From assembly GCA_949752735.1 (NCBI GenBank), contig OX457036.1, positions 91,150,408-91,214,407 of the forward strand: a stretch of 64,000 nucleotides of DNA, read 5' to 3'. How positions within the stretch are numbered: the first letter of the stretch is position 1; each line of letters begins with the position of its first letter. Position numbers and translations under genes: made by a program. The notes under the pieces were generated by a model, which had not been told where the DNA came from, did not search any database, and worked only from the letters and a program-made list of their open reading frames with translations. The stretch comes from Lumbricus terrestris. Taxonomy: Eukaryota; Annelida; Clitellata; Crassiclitellata; Lumbricidae. Of this stretch, positions 22,889 through 34,927 are shown in pieces.

Positions 22889-25019
22889 ATAGAATTAAAT
22901 TTGTCGTGTCATGTCATAATGCCTTCGTCGCATCGCGACGGTTGGCTGCACGAACGGATTATCATTGTCCAAAGTCTTCTGAAAGCATTATTGCTGAGAT
23001 TGAAGCTGGATTGATTGAAAATTATTGTTATTTAAATGGAAGTTCGATTGATAATTTTTTTATTGTTGCTAGAAGCTGGAAAAGTAAATCAATTGTTCCC
23101 TAAATGGCACCTGATTGATGAGAATGAATCATGTAAATGTAGAAGCCGAATTCATGAAAAATACTTATGCTGCGCTAGTCCAAAATATAGTATAATTTAT
23201 TCCGCTAAAACGATATATTACCGGACCATGCTATTATCTGGTTTTCGGGTAAATATGAAACATTCAATTTATTTTGTGTTCTTTGTATGCATTCTCAGCG
23301 AAACTCTTGATTGCATTTCTAGGAAATTATTAACATTTTCAACGGAGATTGTTTTGTGGATTATACAGTGTCATCGACTTTGCACACGTGGTTATGGTTC
23401 TGTCAAATAATTCCGCCAAGTGAGTTAATGAGTTACTTGTTGCACATGATTACGGTATTTTAATAGAAAATTTCCTAATCTGTTAAATAAAATTGTCCAA
23501 ATAAATTCTAAAAGAATAAACTTAATGGTTATTCCGAAGACTGCGTTCCTGAATGTGAAATAATATGGTTGTCAACGACTTGGCAAAAATAGAGTGCTAC
23601 TACGTATCAGCTGCACCACTTGATTTGAATGAAATCAGTAAGTAATCAGCACGAGATCTATGAAAAATGGACACATTGGACACGTTAAATTTTAAAAAAA
23701 TTGAGTAAATATAAAATGTTCGAAACTGAAGAAACATTCACTTTGTCTACTGATTAGGCACTTTTTAAGTTAGAAGTTATTTGCCTTTCGTCATTCTGAC
23801 TTAGTTAATTTTGAATGGGTCCGAAAGGAAGCCCGGGACATGAAAGTTCTTTTGTTTCGACAGAATTTCTAGCATTTAATCTTTACCCTTTTAAACTTTA
23901 TCGGGAATTTTTCCTATTGTAAATCAACAAAATGTCCTATTTGCTTACTTAGAACACATGGATCATTTCTTGCTAATTGCATACTTCTGAGCACTCTGCA
24001 TCATGTGATGTGGCTTATAAGGCAGCAATGCTCTATTTTAGAGATTTTTGGGGAGGCCATACTGTTCACATGAACAGTCACACAGTCTTTTGTAAACTTT
24101 TTGCTAGCATTTTGAATCGCAGGATATGTATCAGATAAGAAAATGACACACCTCGACTCCTTGAAAACTTGTGTTGTCTTGCACATTGTCAGAAATTTAG
24201 TGTTTGAACATGTCGTTGAAAGCACAAATTTGTTGTTTCCGCTTTCAGTTCACTCACTTATTTGGTAGAAGTCTTGGGTTCTTATGGTGAGTTAGCCCTG
24301 AGACACCTATGGGTATGAATTATTATTGACGTCATTTGTTAGCCTTGGCGTTTTAAGTCAGGTGCCCAATTCTCTCCTTTATCGACTCATCTCTCCACCG
24401 ACATTCTACTATCAGTTTTCTCATTTTATCTGAGTTGACCAGGGGATACTGCGAGACAGTAATCTCGAACCAATTTTTCTGTCTAGATTTGAATTTTGAC
24501 CCCGTGACGTATCAATAAAAAAAATCATAATTATTATTTTTAATAATTATTATTTTTCCTCAGGTGTCAAAGCCATTATTATTATTTTAGTATTATCATT
24601 ATTATTATTAAATATTGTTTTTTCCAAAGATATCAATGATCTCTCATGAATTATAGAAATTATATTAGGAGTAAAAATGACTGTCAAATCAAGACTATTC
24701 ACAGGTTTCACAGCCATTATTATTTCTGCTGCTATTATTAATTAATATTATTTTTGTAAAATCTTAGATGATTACAATATAAAGAAACTAAGCATGTGCA
24801 TTATTTCAAGGTTCTCGGCTCCATGGTGTTGCAAAAGTGAACTACTAAAGGGCACGACAGAATTTAAGCGATGCATGCAAACGGACAATTACTGTTGTGA
24901 TTTATTATTATATCATCATCATCTTAATTTTTACGATGATAATTAGTAATATAACTGGCACTGTTTTATGATCGCTGCTCTGGTTTGGCAATGTGTGCGT
25001 GCTATTGCCTGAGACTGCT
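22889..25019. other. Non-coding stretch, nothing recognised
   Basis: No gene supported. The frame at 23036-23410 has no recognisable motif. AT-rich ATT/ATTATT sequence lies at 24525-24760. Confidence 0.4.
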
Positions 25020-25212
25020 TGCGAGAGCAATGTTGTTCGACATGTATCCAAGGCGACCATCTCTCTGTTCTGCACAGAAGGGAATGCATTTGGTTCCATT
25101 CGTATGAAGAACTGTAATCATGCAGAATTGATCTTTTCCATGTTGTCTGGAGTGGGCTCCCACAGGAGCTACATCTGCGTCCAGGGGTTCTCACTGAAGC
25201 TTTTTTTTTATT
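25020..25212 (+). pseudogene. LINE ORF2 C-terminal remnant
   Basis: One plus frame near 25140-25200 reads VWSGLPQELHLRPGVLTEAF and is followed by a T-rich tail at 25200-25211. It matches the WN.LP…LR…F.. C-terminus of CR1/L2-type ORF2 proteins. An adjacent frame upstream (EGNAFGSIR near 25078) fits the preceding FG.R.F block, so there is a frameshift between them. It is a short 5'-truncated relic. Confidence 0.6.
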
Positions 25213-25439
25213 AAGCTCAAAACTATGCGTATGGGACCGAAAGAAAAAGTGCTGTCATAAGCCTGTGAGGGAAACGGCCAACAGGGAAAATGAGGGTTTT
25301 TGCCCCACCACCCTGGACTTATGTTGGCAGAGATTCGCCGACCACCAATGACCAGTGTCGGGTCTATCCCGACCCCCTGCGAAGGATTGGGGTCGATTGC
25401 TTCAAAATTTTGGCCGTGCATACATGACAACAAAAAGTC

Positions 25440-26650
25440 CTTACTATAAGATAATAATATAGCGCATCTCAGGCAGTATTAGAATGGCATAAAAATAACT
25501 GGGGATTAGACGTTGACTTATGAGTAATTTGGATGTGCAATTAGGCCTAAGACTTCGCTGTCGGGTTTCGACGAAGACTAGAGGGTTGAACCCCAGGGCT
25601 GTAATCAAGGGTAGGCCTATACGCGGGAATAGCCTACTCACCCCAGGCAAAGTATTTAGGTGTAGGCCTATTTTTCATGAAATCCGGAGCAATTACTAAA
25701 AAGGTCATCAGGTATTTCGTACGGCAAATTATTGACATTTTTAAGAAGATTTGGGCTGGATGACTAAAAAAAGGCCGTCAGAAATTTCGGACTAAAAAAG
25801 TCAGGTTTTCTCCCGGTCAGCGTGTAATCACCTTACCAGCACAGCCCTGTTAAACCTCACAACCCCAGCAGCAATTTTCGCTTTATTTTCAGGTAACTTC
25901 GTTTAAGTAGGCTAGGCTATGTAAAAGCTAACTTAGAAAAAAAGCGTTCATCAATAAGCCGTTTCGACTTCTCATCAATATGTCGCGTGCGCATGCGCTA
26001 TGGGTTGACCCAATTCAGCCGTATATCGATTACATTCAGTGAGTCTAACAGAATTGTAAACACGCAACACGCGTGGCTTCTAAGTGTATACGCAGTTTTA
26101 AGCAGTTTATTACTTTTTACTAATAAACCTTCGTAAACTTAAGCCACACACACGTGTTGCGTGTGTTTGCAATTCTGTTAGACTCAGTAGCCTAAAAAGT
26201 AAGTTGTCAGAGGCAGAATTGGGTCAGTACAGTGCGCATGCGCACGCGGCATATTGATGAGATGTTGAAACGGTTTAGGCTATAGACAGACAGTAATCAG
26301 ATTTCCACAAGTCACCAATGACAAGTTCCCGTACAAGCAATGAGTCCAATTAACGCATTCCCATCCAAAGTTAACAGCTGCTGTTGTCATTTAATAGAAA
26401 AGGCGACAGCAGCTGCCGATGAATTGTTGTCAACACAGCATATTATGGTTAGGCCTACTCCACGGACCAGCAAGTAGGCCTACACGTAGAGACGGTAGAG
26501 TCGTAGATGGCTGAAAGCGCAGGGTTCCAACGTCATGTTTATGACGGGCTTCGGCGGTTAATTTGCAATAGAGCCTCTCCGCGATCATTGATAAACAACC
26601 CAACTGCAGAGTATTTCCCATCTTAACATAATGGCCAATCGTGGTCCAAA
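25440..26650. repeat. Dispersed repeat block, copy related to 37085-38025
   Basis: Shared blocks in order: ATATAGCGC, CAGTATTAGAAT, GCATAAAAATA, GACGAAGACTA, AAAAGCGTTCATCAA, TCATCAATATGTCGCG, GTGCGCATGCGCTATGGGTT, AACAGCTGCTGTTGTCATTT, GGCCTACTCCACGGACC and AACTGCAGAGTATT. At the 37-kb copy these follow directly after the block shared with 17838-19860, so the two are parts of one repeat of about 1.6 kb. Confidence 0.85.
25958..26278. repeat. Large imperfect inverted repeat (hairpin), about 130-bp arms
   Basis: The left arm carries TCATCAATATGTCGCGTGCG, GGGTTGACCCAATTC, TCTAACAGAATTG and CACGCAACACGCGTGGC. The right arm carries the same words inverted, ending CATATTGATGAGATGTTGAAA. The axis is near 26118. 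The paralogous copy at 37351-37637 keeps the same fold. Confidence 0.9.
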
Positions 26651-28444
26651 ACTTAAAAACTAACGATCCAGTTCTGTGTGTTCTGAAAGATGTCCATGCA
26701 AGGTCGGTTAAAGCTAGTATTTTACTCTCATCTGTTTCAACTTGCTCACCCACCGCAACCCGGCTTTTCGATCCTCTTTGTCTTCGGTTTGTTTGTTTGT
26801 CCTACAGTCTTAGAATTAAGCCTACGCATTAACGTGAAAGCATGCACAGATGTTTTAATGTGTAAAAATGTAAAGACATAAAATGTTGCAGTCGATATCA
26901 TCAGTCATAAGATAGGTGACAATATTTACAGTTATCTCTTGGCAGGTTGCAATATCCCAGAGCGAGACGGCTGCATGATAACTAACCTATTAGGGGTATA
27001 CGCTATACGCAGATAATTATATTTGTATATGCAGACATACTACAATGTATATTATATATAATCATATATATATATATATATAATAGGCCTAATATTTTCC
27101 ATCTGGCATCGATTGCGAAGAATATCTGCCCACTCGATTCTTGACGAGTCAGCACCGTTGAGAGGACACGATATCTATAAGCTATCGAGTAGGCTATGCA
27201 TACAAGTATACTCACGAGTTGTGATAGGGTCTTTGGACCTATTACAGTGCTCTCTGTAGGCATATTACAGTACTGTTCAACCATTTGTCAACACAGGCCG
27301 CAGTGAACTCAAAAGCAACAACTGAAATTTATTGTTAATAATTATTAACTGCATGTGTTGAAATTCATTATGGAATGATTATTATGCAAAATGAATAATA
27401 ATGAATAATAATGAATATTAATGAATAATAATGAATAATAATGAGAAATAATGAATAATAATGAATAATAGCAATGCCATGTTTGGCATGCTTGATAATA
27501 ATTCTGGTGATTCAGGCCCCAAAAGTATAAGGTAGCCTACTATAGCGTTACCGGTAATCCCTCAGTTGTTTTTCGTTTTTTTTAGTTCGTCGCCCATCCA
27601 CAGTTTGGCTGAATCGTATCTTCATTTTGGCTCCCAGTCACTCTATGACCGAGCTGGATTCCATCCTCCTGCTCTAACTATTATAAAAGTTGTTAAATCC
27701 AGTTCTTCCATCTGAAGAGCAGACATAGTCATCTGGTCGAGAATGAGCCAAAGACATCACCATATTTTGTCGGTCCTGGCTTCCTTCGTTCTGTGGACTT
27801 AACGCACCCCTTCAGGAATCCACTTTTCAACTACTAATTTTTGATTTAAAAAAATTCGCATTAAAGGACCTATTCATCTTCTCTCCAAAACAATTTTGCC
27901 GAGTTACTCTCCTATTATTGATGCCTCCCGTCTAATCCAGCTTGAAATCTCACATGCGGTTTTCACAGTAAAAGGCGAATTAGGCTACATAGTTTTCAGA
28001 GTGCGATCAGTGGCGGCAATGCGGCATGGATGTCCTTATAGATACTTTTCCAGGAGGGAGCAAAATATAATGGTCTCGGATTACTTGTTTTTAGCAAGAG
28101 CTTCAAATTTGCAAAGAAACTTAAAGATATGGGTAGTTCTAAAAGGGGTTATAAATGCAAATTTCGCCGTATCACTTTGTGCACCATTAACATTTAGTGC
28201 CTTAGCGTGAAGAAAATTATTAAAAACTGAAAAGTAGTAGTTAAAAATAACGTGTTACTATCATCCATGGCGGCCAATGCCCCTCTTGCCCTAGATGTGC
28301 GAGCGCTCATGAGTGGCGGATTTTCTTGATTCTTCTTCTTCTTTGCTCTCTTTCGTCAGTCATGCGACGACGATGAGGCTCCCACGTGACTTTTCCAGAC
28401 TTGTGTATTTCTGATGAGATCCCTTGCTCTTGTCATACTAATAT
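26651..28444. other. Non-coding stretch with TA and AATAATG repeats
   Basis: No gene recognised. TA repeat at 27050-27082. An AATAATG-type repeat (ATGAATAATA units) lies at 27387-27470. Frames near 26641 and 27896 have no motif. Confidence 0.45.
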
Positions 28445-28655
28445 GGGGTCATTGCATAATTACGTAACGCCGAAAATGACCGTTTTCGACCCACCCACCC
28501 TGTAACGCTTCGTAACATTGCCCTTGACCCACCCACCCACCCTCCCCAGCGTTACGTAACGATTGCTACGAAAAATCAATTGATATTTAGGTCTATTACT
28601 GGCTTATGTGAGCGCTTAGGCCTAATTATAATTCATATTTTCACCGCGAATTTAA

Positions 28656-29450
28656 TCTATATCTATAAGGAAGGATGTGACTATGTATGTTTGTATGTAT
28701 GTATGTTTGTGACTTTGTCCAGAATGCACGCTCACAGTTTTTGAGCTTTTCACTCCAAACCTTCACTACTGTGTAGGTCTCGGCACGAGACGCAAAGGCG
28801 AGGGGTTGGCGATTCTCTACCACCATGGGGGCCAGGGTGGGGGTGAAACCCCCCAAAATTTTTTCAAAAAAACGCAGCTTTTTTTTTGATTTTTTTTCCT
28901 AGATAGAGGTCCATCAGAACCCCCCGGATCAGTGGTTGGCAAATCTCCACCACCAGGGGGGCCAGGGTGCGGGGGGTCAAAAACACTGATTTTCGCTAAA
29001 AATTTTCATTCGCTTGCCACGTATAAATGCAATAATTTTAACCGTTTTAGAGGTGTCTAAAGTGGAGTGGAGGGGTGGGATGGAAGTGAGGGGTGGAGGT
29101 GGAGGTGGTGGGGTGGGGTGGCGTAGGGGTCGAGGGGTGGGGATGGGGTGGGGGTTGGGGTGGGGTGGAGTGAGGGAGTGGGTTGAGGTGGGGTGGAGGG
29201 GGTGGGGGTGGGTTGGAGGGAAATGGAGTGGGAGGTAGGGTGGGTGGAGTGGGGGTGGTGGGGTGGGAGGGGGTTGGTGGTGGAGGGGGTGGGGTGGGGT
29301 GGGATGGGGTGGAAATTTTCGTCAAACCCAAATTTCTCCGGTGGCGTACTGGTATAGAGGTCGCAGTTTGGTGGGGTGTTGTGTGGTGGAGTTGCGGCCG
29401 GAGCGGATCGAATCCTAAATTTCCCGGGCAACGCCGGGTTCCCCAGCTAG
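28656..29450 (+). mobile_element. Non-autonomous Helitron (TC…CTAG) inserted at A^T
   Basis: It starts TCTATATCTATAAGGAAGG and ends with the hairpin CCCGGgcaacgCCGGG (29423-29438), then TTCCCCAGCTAG. The base before is A and the base after is T, the Helitron target rule, with no duplication. The sister element at 16197-17139 reads ATTAATATAGCC at the equivalent place, a clean empty site. The interior includes ATGTATG repeats and a G-rich GGGGTGG tract (29070-29310). No Rep/helicase is present. Confidence 0.9.
29040..29310 (+). repeat. G-rich GGTGG/GGGGT low-complexity tract
   Basis: The plus strand is almost free of C and made of GTGGGGTGG-like words inside the Helitron. It keeps open frames on both strands (Pro-rich on minus, Gly-rich on plus) that are not genes. 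Runs of G3-G5 could form quadruplexes. Confidence 0.85.
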
Positions 29451-30164
29451 TATAGTATAAGCGTAGGCCTACTTGTGACTTATAATTTGACTGTAGACTA
29501 GGATTAAAATTTACACAATGTTTTATTTAAATATAGGCCTAAACGACAGACATGCGTGAACTGCAAGTTTCTTACATTTTACCACATGAATAAAATTTTA
29601 CACTGCTGAAAAGTTTCACGGACTAAATAGCCGAGTAGCCTATATGGCTCATTAACAATTAGGCCTAGGCCTAATCAAAATTAAAATGAACTAATTATTT
29701 CCTTAGTCTGGGCACTAATTATCAATAAGAATATTGCCGAGTTTGGTTAGGCATTAATTCTAAATGTCTGAGATCGTGTATACTAAGTAAACATGTTTCA
29801 AAGTGGTTCGTCGATGTCAGGAATTCATTGGGAATTAGGCCTATCACGTTGTTCCGTTGGAAAAACTATCCAAACAATTCGAAGAACGGTTTCCGGTTTG
29901 CACAAACGGGAGAACAGAACTGACATGTCATGTAACTGGTGTCTGCTGACCTACTTCGGTTAAGTTCAATGTCACGAAGTTTAAACTTCGATCACATCAT
30001 GTCTGAAATGTCATTCGATGGCAGTTTGATATTCATTAATAATTTTTTCAAGGCGTTACGTAACGTTCAGTTACCCCCACCCACCCACCCCCGTAACGTT
30101 TCGTAACGTTTTCAATTACCCCACCCACCCACTCTCGAGCGTTACGTAATTATGCAATGACCCC

Positions 30165-30660
30165 TATCCATATTCTTCAGATCCTCTCTGACGTTATAAA
30201 TCCAAGTCTTTGGTTGTCTTCCTCTGCTTCTCTCTCCTTCGATATGCCCGTGCAGGGCCGCGAGTGGTAGTCTTTTTTCCTCCATTCGCTCCACATGACC
30301 GAACCATCTGAGCCTTCTTTTCCTGATTTTGTCCACTACCGTTTCTTCTGCGCCCAGCTTCTATCTTGTCTTCTCGTTCCTGATTCTCTCCCATTTGTTC
30401 CTGCCCCTGATTCTCCTCAGCCAGCCCATTTCAGCCAACAGCAATCTTCTCTCGTCTTCCCTACACAGCACTCTGAACCGTACAGCAGTACCGTTACCAC
30501 CGTTATCACCAAGGTTCCATAGAGTTTCATCTTGGTTGTGATCGAGATGCTCTTTGTCCTCCACATTTTGCCCAGTGTACCAAATACCGCACATGCTAGG
30601 CCAATCCTTCTCTTGATGTCCTCCGTACATTTTCCATCCTTCTTGATTCATTATCGTTTA
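30165..30660 (-). pseudogene. LINE reverse-transcriptase/endonuclease 3' fragment
   Basis: Minus-strand reading gives, in several frames, WLRRIRGRNKWERIRNEKTR, then DKIRKRRLRWFGHVERMEE, then HIEGERSRGRQPKTWI and NVREDLKNMD. This is the well-known C-terminal region of a non-LTR retrotransposon reverse transcriptase (RRLRW.GHV.RM). Stops and frame changes separate the blocks. The 3' end is cut by the transposon ending at 30164. Confidence 0.8.
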
Positions 30661-30729
30661 AATTACAGGCTATCGAGTTCTGTGAAAACATATGGTTTCA
30701 ATTTCATAAGGTCAGTCAGTTATTTTCCT

Positions 30730-33556
30730 TCAATCACCGCTGCCAAGTTTTGCGTTCAAAATAATAGATATCCTAAATATTGAGTTTGTTATATTGACGA
30801 CGTTTATCAGAGAATAATAGCTTCTTCGTCCAACTGATAGCAAATCTGACAGTTCATTTTGTCGACCCATAGCCTAATATCCCTTTGCACATCACATCTG
30901 ATAGTCTACCAACAGGAGCTTTTAAATTTTCGTCAGTTTTACAATCACTCAGAAAGCAAATAGCGCGCGGATATGTGGTACAAAAGTCAGTAACTACTTA
31001 ACTTAAGCAAGCATCAAATATAAAGCCATAAAGTAAACGTTCATAAATAGTCTGCACTTTTTATACGATAATATAAGAAACTGAAAACTGAATCGAACAG
31101 TCGTGTGATCATGCTCCTGCCTCAGACCCAGAGCAAAAACTTGTGTGATCATCAACATCTTATGATGATCTTAGCAATTCTGACTTCTGGACTCTACTTA
31201 TCTGACTATCCTTGTATAGTAAAGCAATCTGTGTTCTCTCTGGTCGCCACGTGTATCTTTCGAGGTCTCTTTCTGTAAGTTCGTCTGCTTGCTGTCTTTC
31301 TGTCGCTGCATCCTGAAAACACTCCCTGCTTTGGATCTGTTGGATATTTTGGCCACTTCAATACTGTGGCAGATGAACGTATCAAGACTGATGACTCAGA
31401 GGGAAGTCGGTATCGACGAATTTCTGAGAACGCTTGAATTGCGGAAGTTCTGGAATTAACTGATGTGAATTCTTGAGATATGCTATCAGTGATTACTAAT
31501 GCAGGCCCATAATTATGGCAGGGTGTTTACACGAGATTGCTGACTCGTAATGATTATTATTTTTTATATACATTCGTCTAATTGGCAACAAACCGATAGA
31601 CAAACCGCTATCAAGTACAAAAAGTAGTTCGACAAATGAAACAGGGCTTTTTAGCGTGCAGTTGTACACAAAATGTGCAATTCTAAATGGATCTGTGCAG
31701 TTGTAGAAGCAACTCTGTGCAGTAAAAACTAGTAAAAAGGTCATTGTCCTCCGATTGGGAGTAATTTACCATGGAGGATGGGAAGGCAAAAGAAAGGGTC
31801 TGTGCAGTTCTAAAAATTCCCTAAAAACAGCCCTGAAATGAAATATAATTATAGGCTACCTAAAATTGTTTATGTCCATAACAATTGAATCCATCTTAGG
31901 ACGAGTGTAGAAAATTATGTAAATATTTGCAAAAAGGGAATGATTTTACGCTTTTATACTAGGCTGATGAGATTAAATCATTTGACATAATTAATGGGCA
32001 CATAGGTGGCTTCCTATGCAAAACACGTGAGATGTAGTGTTTTTCGTCTGATTTGACTGGCATTACAAAGTTGTGATAGGCACTAAGCTACATTTTGTTT
32101 AGTTAAACAATAACTATTTCTCAACTCAAATTTTGAAAAAACTTTATCTGAAAGTTGATAGCAACTGATTTGAAAGCAATTGATTTTTGTAAATAAGTTA
32201 ACCAAACCAAAAATATTTATTTAAACTAGGTAACGTTTTCAAACATTTTAGTAAACTACTGCAAAACTAGAAACATATTCGCAATATCAGTGTCCTGCGG
32301 CCTGCATGCAATAATGCAGTGAAGGTCAATGACAGTTACGTTTTCAAGCTCAGTAAAGTGCACTAGAGAAACAGTGATAATATTCATATTATAGTTCTAT
32401 CAGGAAATAATTTAGACATTTGTTTTTATGCAACCATTAATAATGCAAACAAGGATGCATTATCATGCAATGCAGGCAGTTCAATTGACTTAGCAATAAA
32501 ACCAGTCGATCTGACTATACTCATGAGTCGTGATAAAAATGATCAGCATCAGCAAATTTGCATCTGGATCTGAAGAAACGAGTGTGATCAAGGATATCAC
32601 GGCATCAACGTTTCAGTCTAACATCAATGATACAAGTATACAACTAAAAAGCTCTTCATTTTAAAGTCTACCATCCACAACTCAAAAAAGCAAATGATTT
32701 TAAATCTGCAATCACCGAGCATTAATACATAATTATTATCATACGCAGAAGTAGCAGCACCAGTGTTGATAAGTACATGTAGGCCCTAAGCGTCACTGAG
32801 TTGTTGACAGTGTTCACTGTTACTTTCTGAAGAAGGCTGCGTTGTTGCTCATCTTTATTTCAGTCACTTATTCAGCTAATAAATTAAAAAATACGAATTA
32901 ATTTATCGCTTTGGCTTAACTATTTCTTAAATTAAACTTATGTCTTGACTAAAAAAACTAGTTTAACTAATTGGTTGCAATTTTTTTATTTAAGTTATGG
33001 TTTGTGATCCATGTCCTAATCATCCATCCGATAGTAGGTCTACTCTGTCCACAAAATTTTCTTGTCCCTAACGAAACCATCCGTAACAGCTGCTCTGCCT
33101 CCGCTCTCTGGTCTCTCTGGAGACAGGATTGTAACTTCCACTGGACACCGCTGCTTGTTGATCCCCTTTGATACAACACGGCGCTCGTAAATAAGCTGGT
33201 GCCCTGTCGTTATAAGCCAGAGATACAGCTTTAGATAATTATTGGAGCTTACAATAACGATTCAGTTCATCAGCAGTGTCCAACATATAGTAAGTTCAGT
33301 AGACCTATGACGAAGATAATCAGCGTCGCCCTCCTAATTTCTCCAGGCTTGGGACCGGCACTGCCGAAGTGCGAGCAGTGGGGGAGTTACGTCGGCTGCA
33401 ATGTATACTCTACGCATTGATAAAATAACTACACAGCTGTTCTTGGCCGGAGACGCGTCGTAGCCGACTACATTCAAGTCAACGTTTGTTAAGATAAGAG
33501 TCCTCTTCAACGACCGACGAAAATCCTCTTACAAGGACCAGAAACCTTGTAGGGCC
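30730..33556 (-). repeat. Duplicated receptor unit A, 3' side
   Basis: The DNA downstream of receptor 1 is collinear with 40250-42651 downstream of receptor 2. Shared blocks include GCCAAGTTTTGCGTT, CGTTTATCAGAGAATA, CGTCCAACTGATA, TCAAGACTGATGACTCAGA, CCCATAATTAT, GTCGCCCTCCT and TTGGGAC. Copy A has about 1.4 kb of extra AT-rich DNA (about 31550-32990) with no recognised gene; copy B has a transposon instead (41143-42158). Confidence 0.85.
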
Positions 33557-34927
33557 TCAGAAATCAATTGACGAACATATTTCAGCACTCTTCTGCTTGT
33601 CGTCCTCGAGCGAAGCGTTGGTGGTCTTAGCCATCGCCTGCAATCTGATGACATCACTGACGGTTTCTGTGGTAACCGATGCACGTGACGTACCAGAGTG
33701 CGCGGGCGCATCCGAACCGGTGACTCTGCAACTAGTTCCTGTACTCATCGTTGAGTGAGTGGAGCGCCAGTAGTGAGAACTGGCGAATGATCGCCGGTTA
33801 TCGATGTCCTTCAGACGCCACGGTGCGTAGCAGCATCCGAACAAGTAGTGTTTAAAGTATCGTCTGTACTCTGCGTTGAGAAGATACAGTGCAAGTGGAT
33901 TGATGGCCGAATAGATGAACATCAGGCAGAGGGCGACGGCCTTAAAGGTCATCCATCCCATGTCCCAGCTATAATCAGGATGTAAATGGAAGCATATGAC
34001 GTTGACGTGACGTGGCAGCCAGCAGACGATAAAGATGACGACAAACGAGAGAACGACTTTAGCGACTTTTGTTCGCGATTCCTTCTGCTTGGCCATAGCA
34101 ACGCTTTCCTGACGCATTTGTCTGAGCTTTGGTGCCCGGCGCACTGGAGGGGCTGATGACGAAGCGTCGGTTTTCATATTGGAGTTGGGTGAAAGCGACT
34201 GACGTAGGAGGACAACAGCAATGATGACGTAGAGACAGACGATGATGATTAGTGGCACGGCGAAATAGACGATGAGGCGAAATATGACTCGGAACCCCTT
34301 GTACTCTTCGCCCCATTCTTTTGGGTACAGGTTACAGAATTCAATAGGTACATCGCAATGAAGACAAGGGGTAACGTGAGCTCCCACTAGATCCATGATC
34401 GCCAATCCAGCCGACAACACCCAGATGACTACTGAGGCGGCGATGACCCGAGTCAGCGACCGAGAACTGGTGTAGGAGGCCAGAGGGAACACGATCGCAA
34501 TGAATCGGTCGACGCTGAGAGCCGTCAGAGTAAAGACGGAAACCCCGAGAGACAGGGTTTGCATGGATTCGTTCAGTTTACAGATGGCGTTGCCGAAGTA
34601 CCACTGGTCGAAAGCGAAGGTGACGGTTACGAACGGAACGGAGAAGAGAATGAGGATAAAGTCACCGATTGCCAGGTTTACGATCAGAACATTCGGTTTT
34701 GTGCGCATTGGTTTATTCCGCAACACGGTGAAGATCAAAACGCCGTTACCGACGATACCGACGACGAAGATGATAGCGAAGATAGAGAGTACGCTGAACC
34801 GTATCGCTTCCATCAGTGCCGAGTGTTCATGGTCATCGAAGGTCTCTTGGACGGTGTGGTTGGCCGTCAGATTGCCATCGTCCGTCACATTCATTGGAAA
34901 GTCCGTAGAGTTATTGTCAGCCATCAT
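33557..34927 (-). CDS. Class A peptide GPCR, bombesin/CCHamide-receptor type (receptor 1)
   Basis: An intact, intronless receptor of 456 residues, predicted to sit in the plasma membrane, bind a neuropeptide and signal through G proteins. The N-terminus has NxS/T sequons at N5, N6, N13, N19 and N23. TM1 is about 44-69, TM2 79-103, TM3 114-145, TM4 159-183, TM5 212-241, TM6 288-314 and TM7 324-350. C116 at the top of TM3 can pair with ECL2, which has three cysteines (188, 191, 198). The DRY motif is DRF (140-142). TM6 has CWLP (302-305), TM7 has NPLALY (343-348) and GVSVFTLTAL precedes DRF, all hallmarks of bombesin/CCHamide/endothelin-like receptors. C365/C366 are likely palmitoylation sites, followed by a Ser/Thr-rich tail. 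The start is the ATG pair shared with its paralogue. The ligand is unknown. Confidence 0.93.
   Translation of the reverse strand: MMADNNSTDFPMNVTDDGNLTANHTVQETFDDHEHSALMEAIRFSVLSIFAIIFVVGIVGNGVLIFTVLRNKPMRTKPNVLIVNLAIGDFILILFSVPFVTVTFAFDQWYFGNAICKLNESMQTLSLGVSVFTLTALSVDRFIAIVFPLASYTSSRSLTRVIAASVVIWVLSAGLAIMDLVGAHVTPCLHCDVPIEFCNLYPKEWGEEYKGFRVIFRLIVYFAVPLIIIVCLYVIIAVVLLRQSLSPNSNMKTDASSSAPPVRRAPKLRQMRQESVAMAKQKESRTKVAKVVLSFVVIFIVCWLPRHVNVICFHLHPDYSWDMGWMTFKAVALCLMFIYSAINPLALYLLNAEYRRYFKHYLFGCCYAPWRLKDIDNRRSFASSHYWRSTHSTMSTGTSCRVTGSDAPAHSGTSRASVTTETVSDVIRLQAMAKTTNASLEDDKQKSAEICSSIDF

Larger units (their letters stand above)
28445..30164. mobile_element. GGGGTCATTGC-TIR element, copy 2 (3-bp TSD), split by a Helitron
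   Basis: The ends are GGGGTCATTGCATAATTACG and its inverse, with TAT on both sides (28442-28444 and 30165-30167). The interior is collinear with copy 1 (16197-17139) except for an insertion at 28656-29450. The element landed in a LINE remnant, whose reading frame resumes at 30165. Confidence 0.88.

Noticed and set aside
29014..29455. Gly- or Pro-rich frames in the G-rich tract
   Set aside because: Low-complexity translation inside a Helitron.
30295..30541. Plus-strand frames over the LINE fragment
   Set aside because: They are antisense shadows of the reverse-transcriptase relic on the minus strand.
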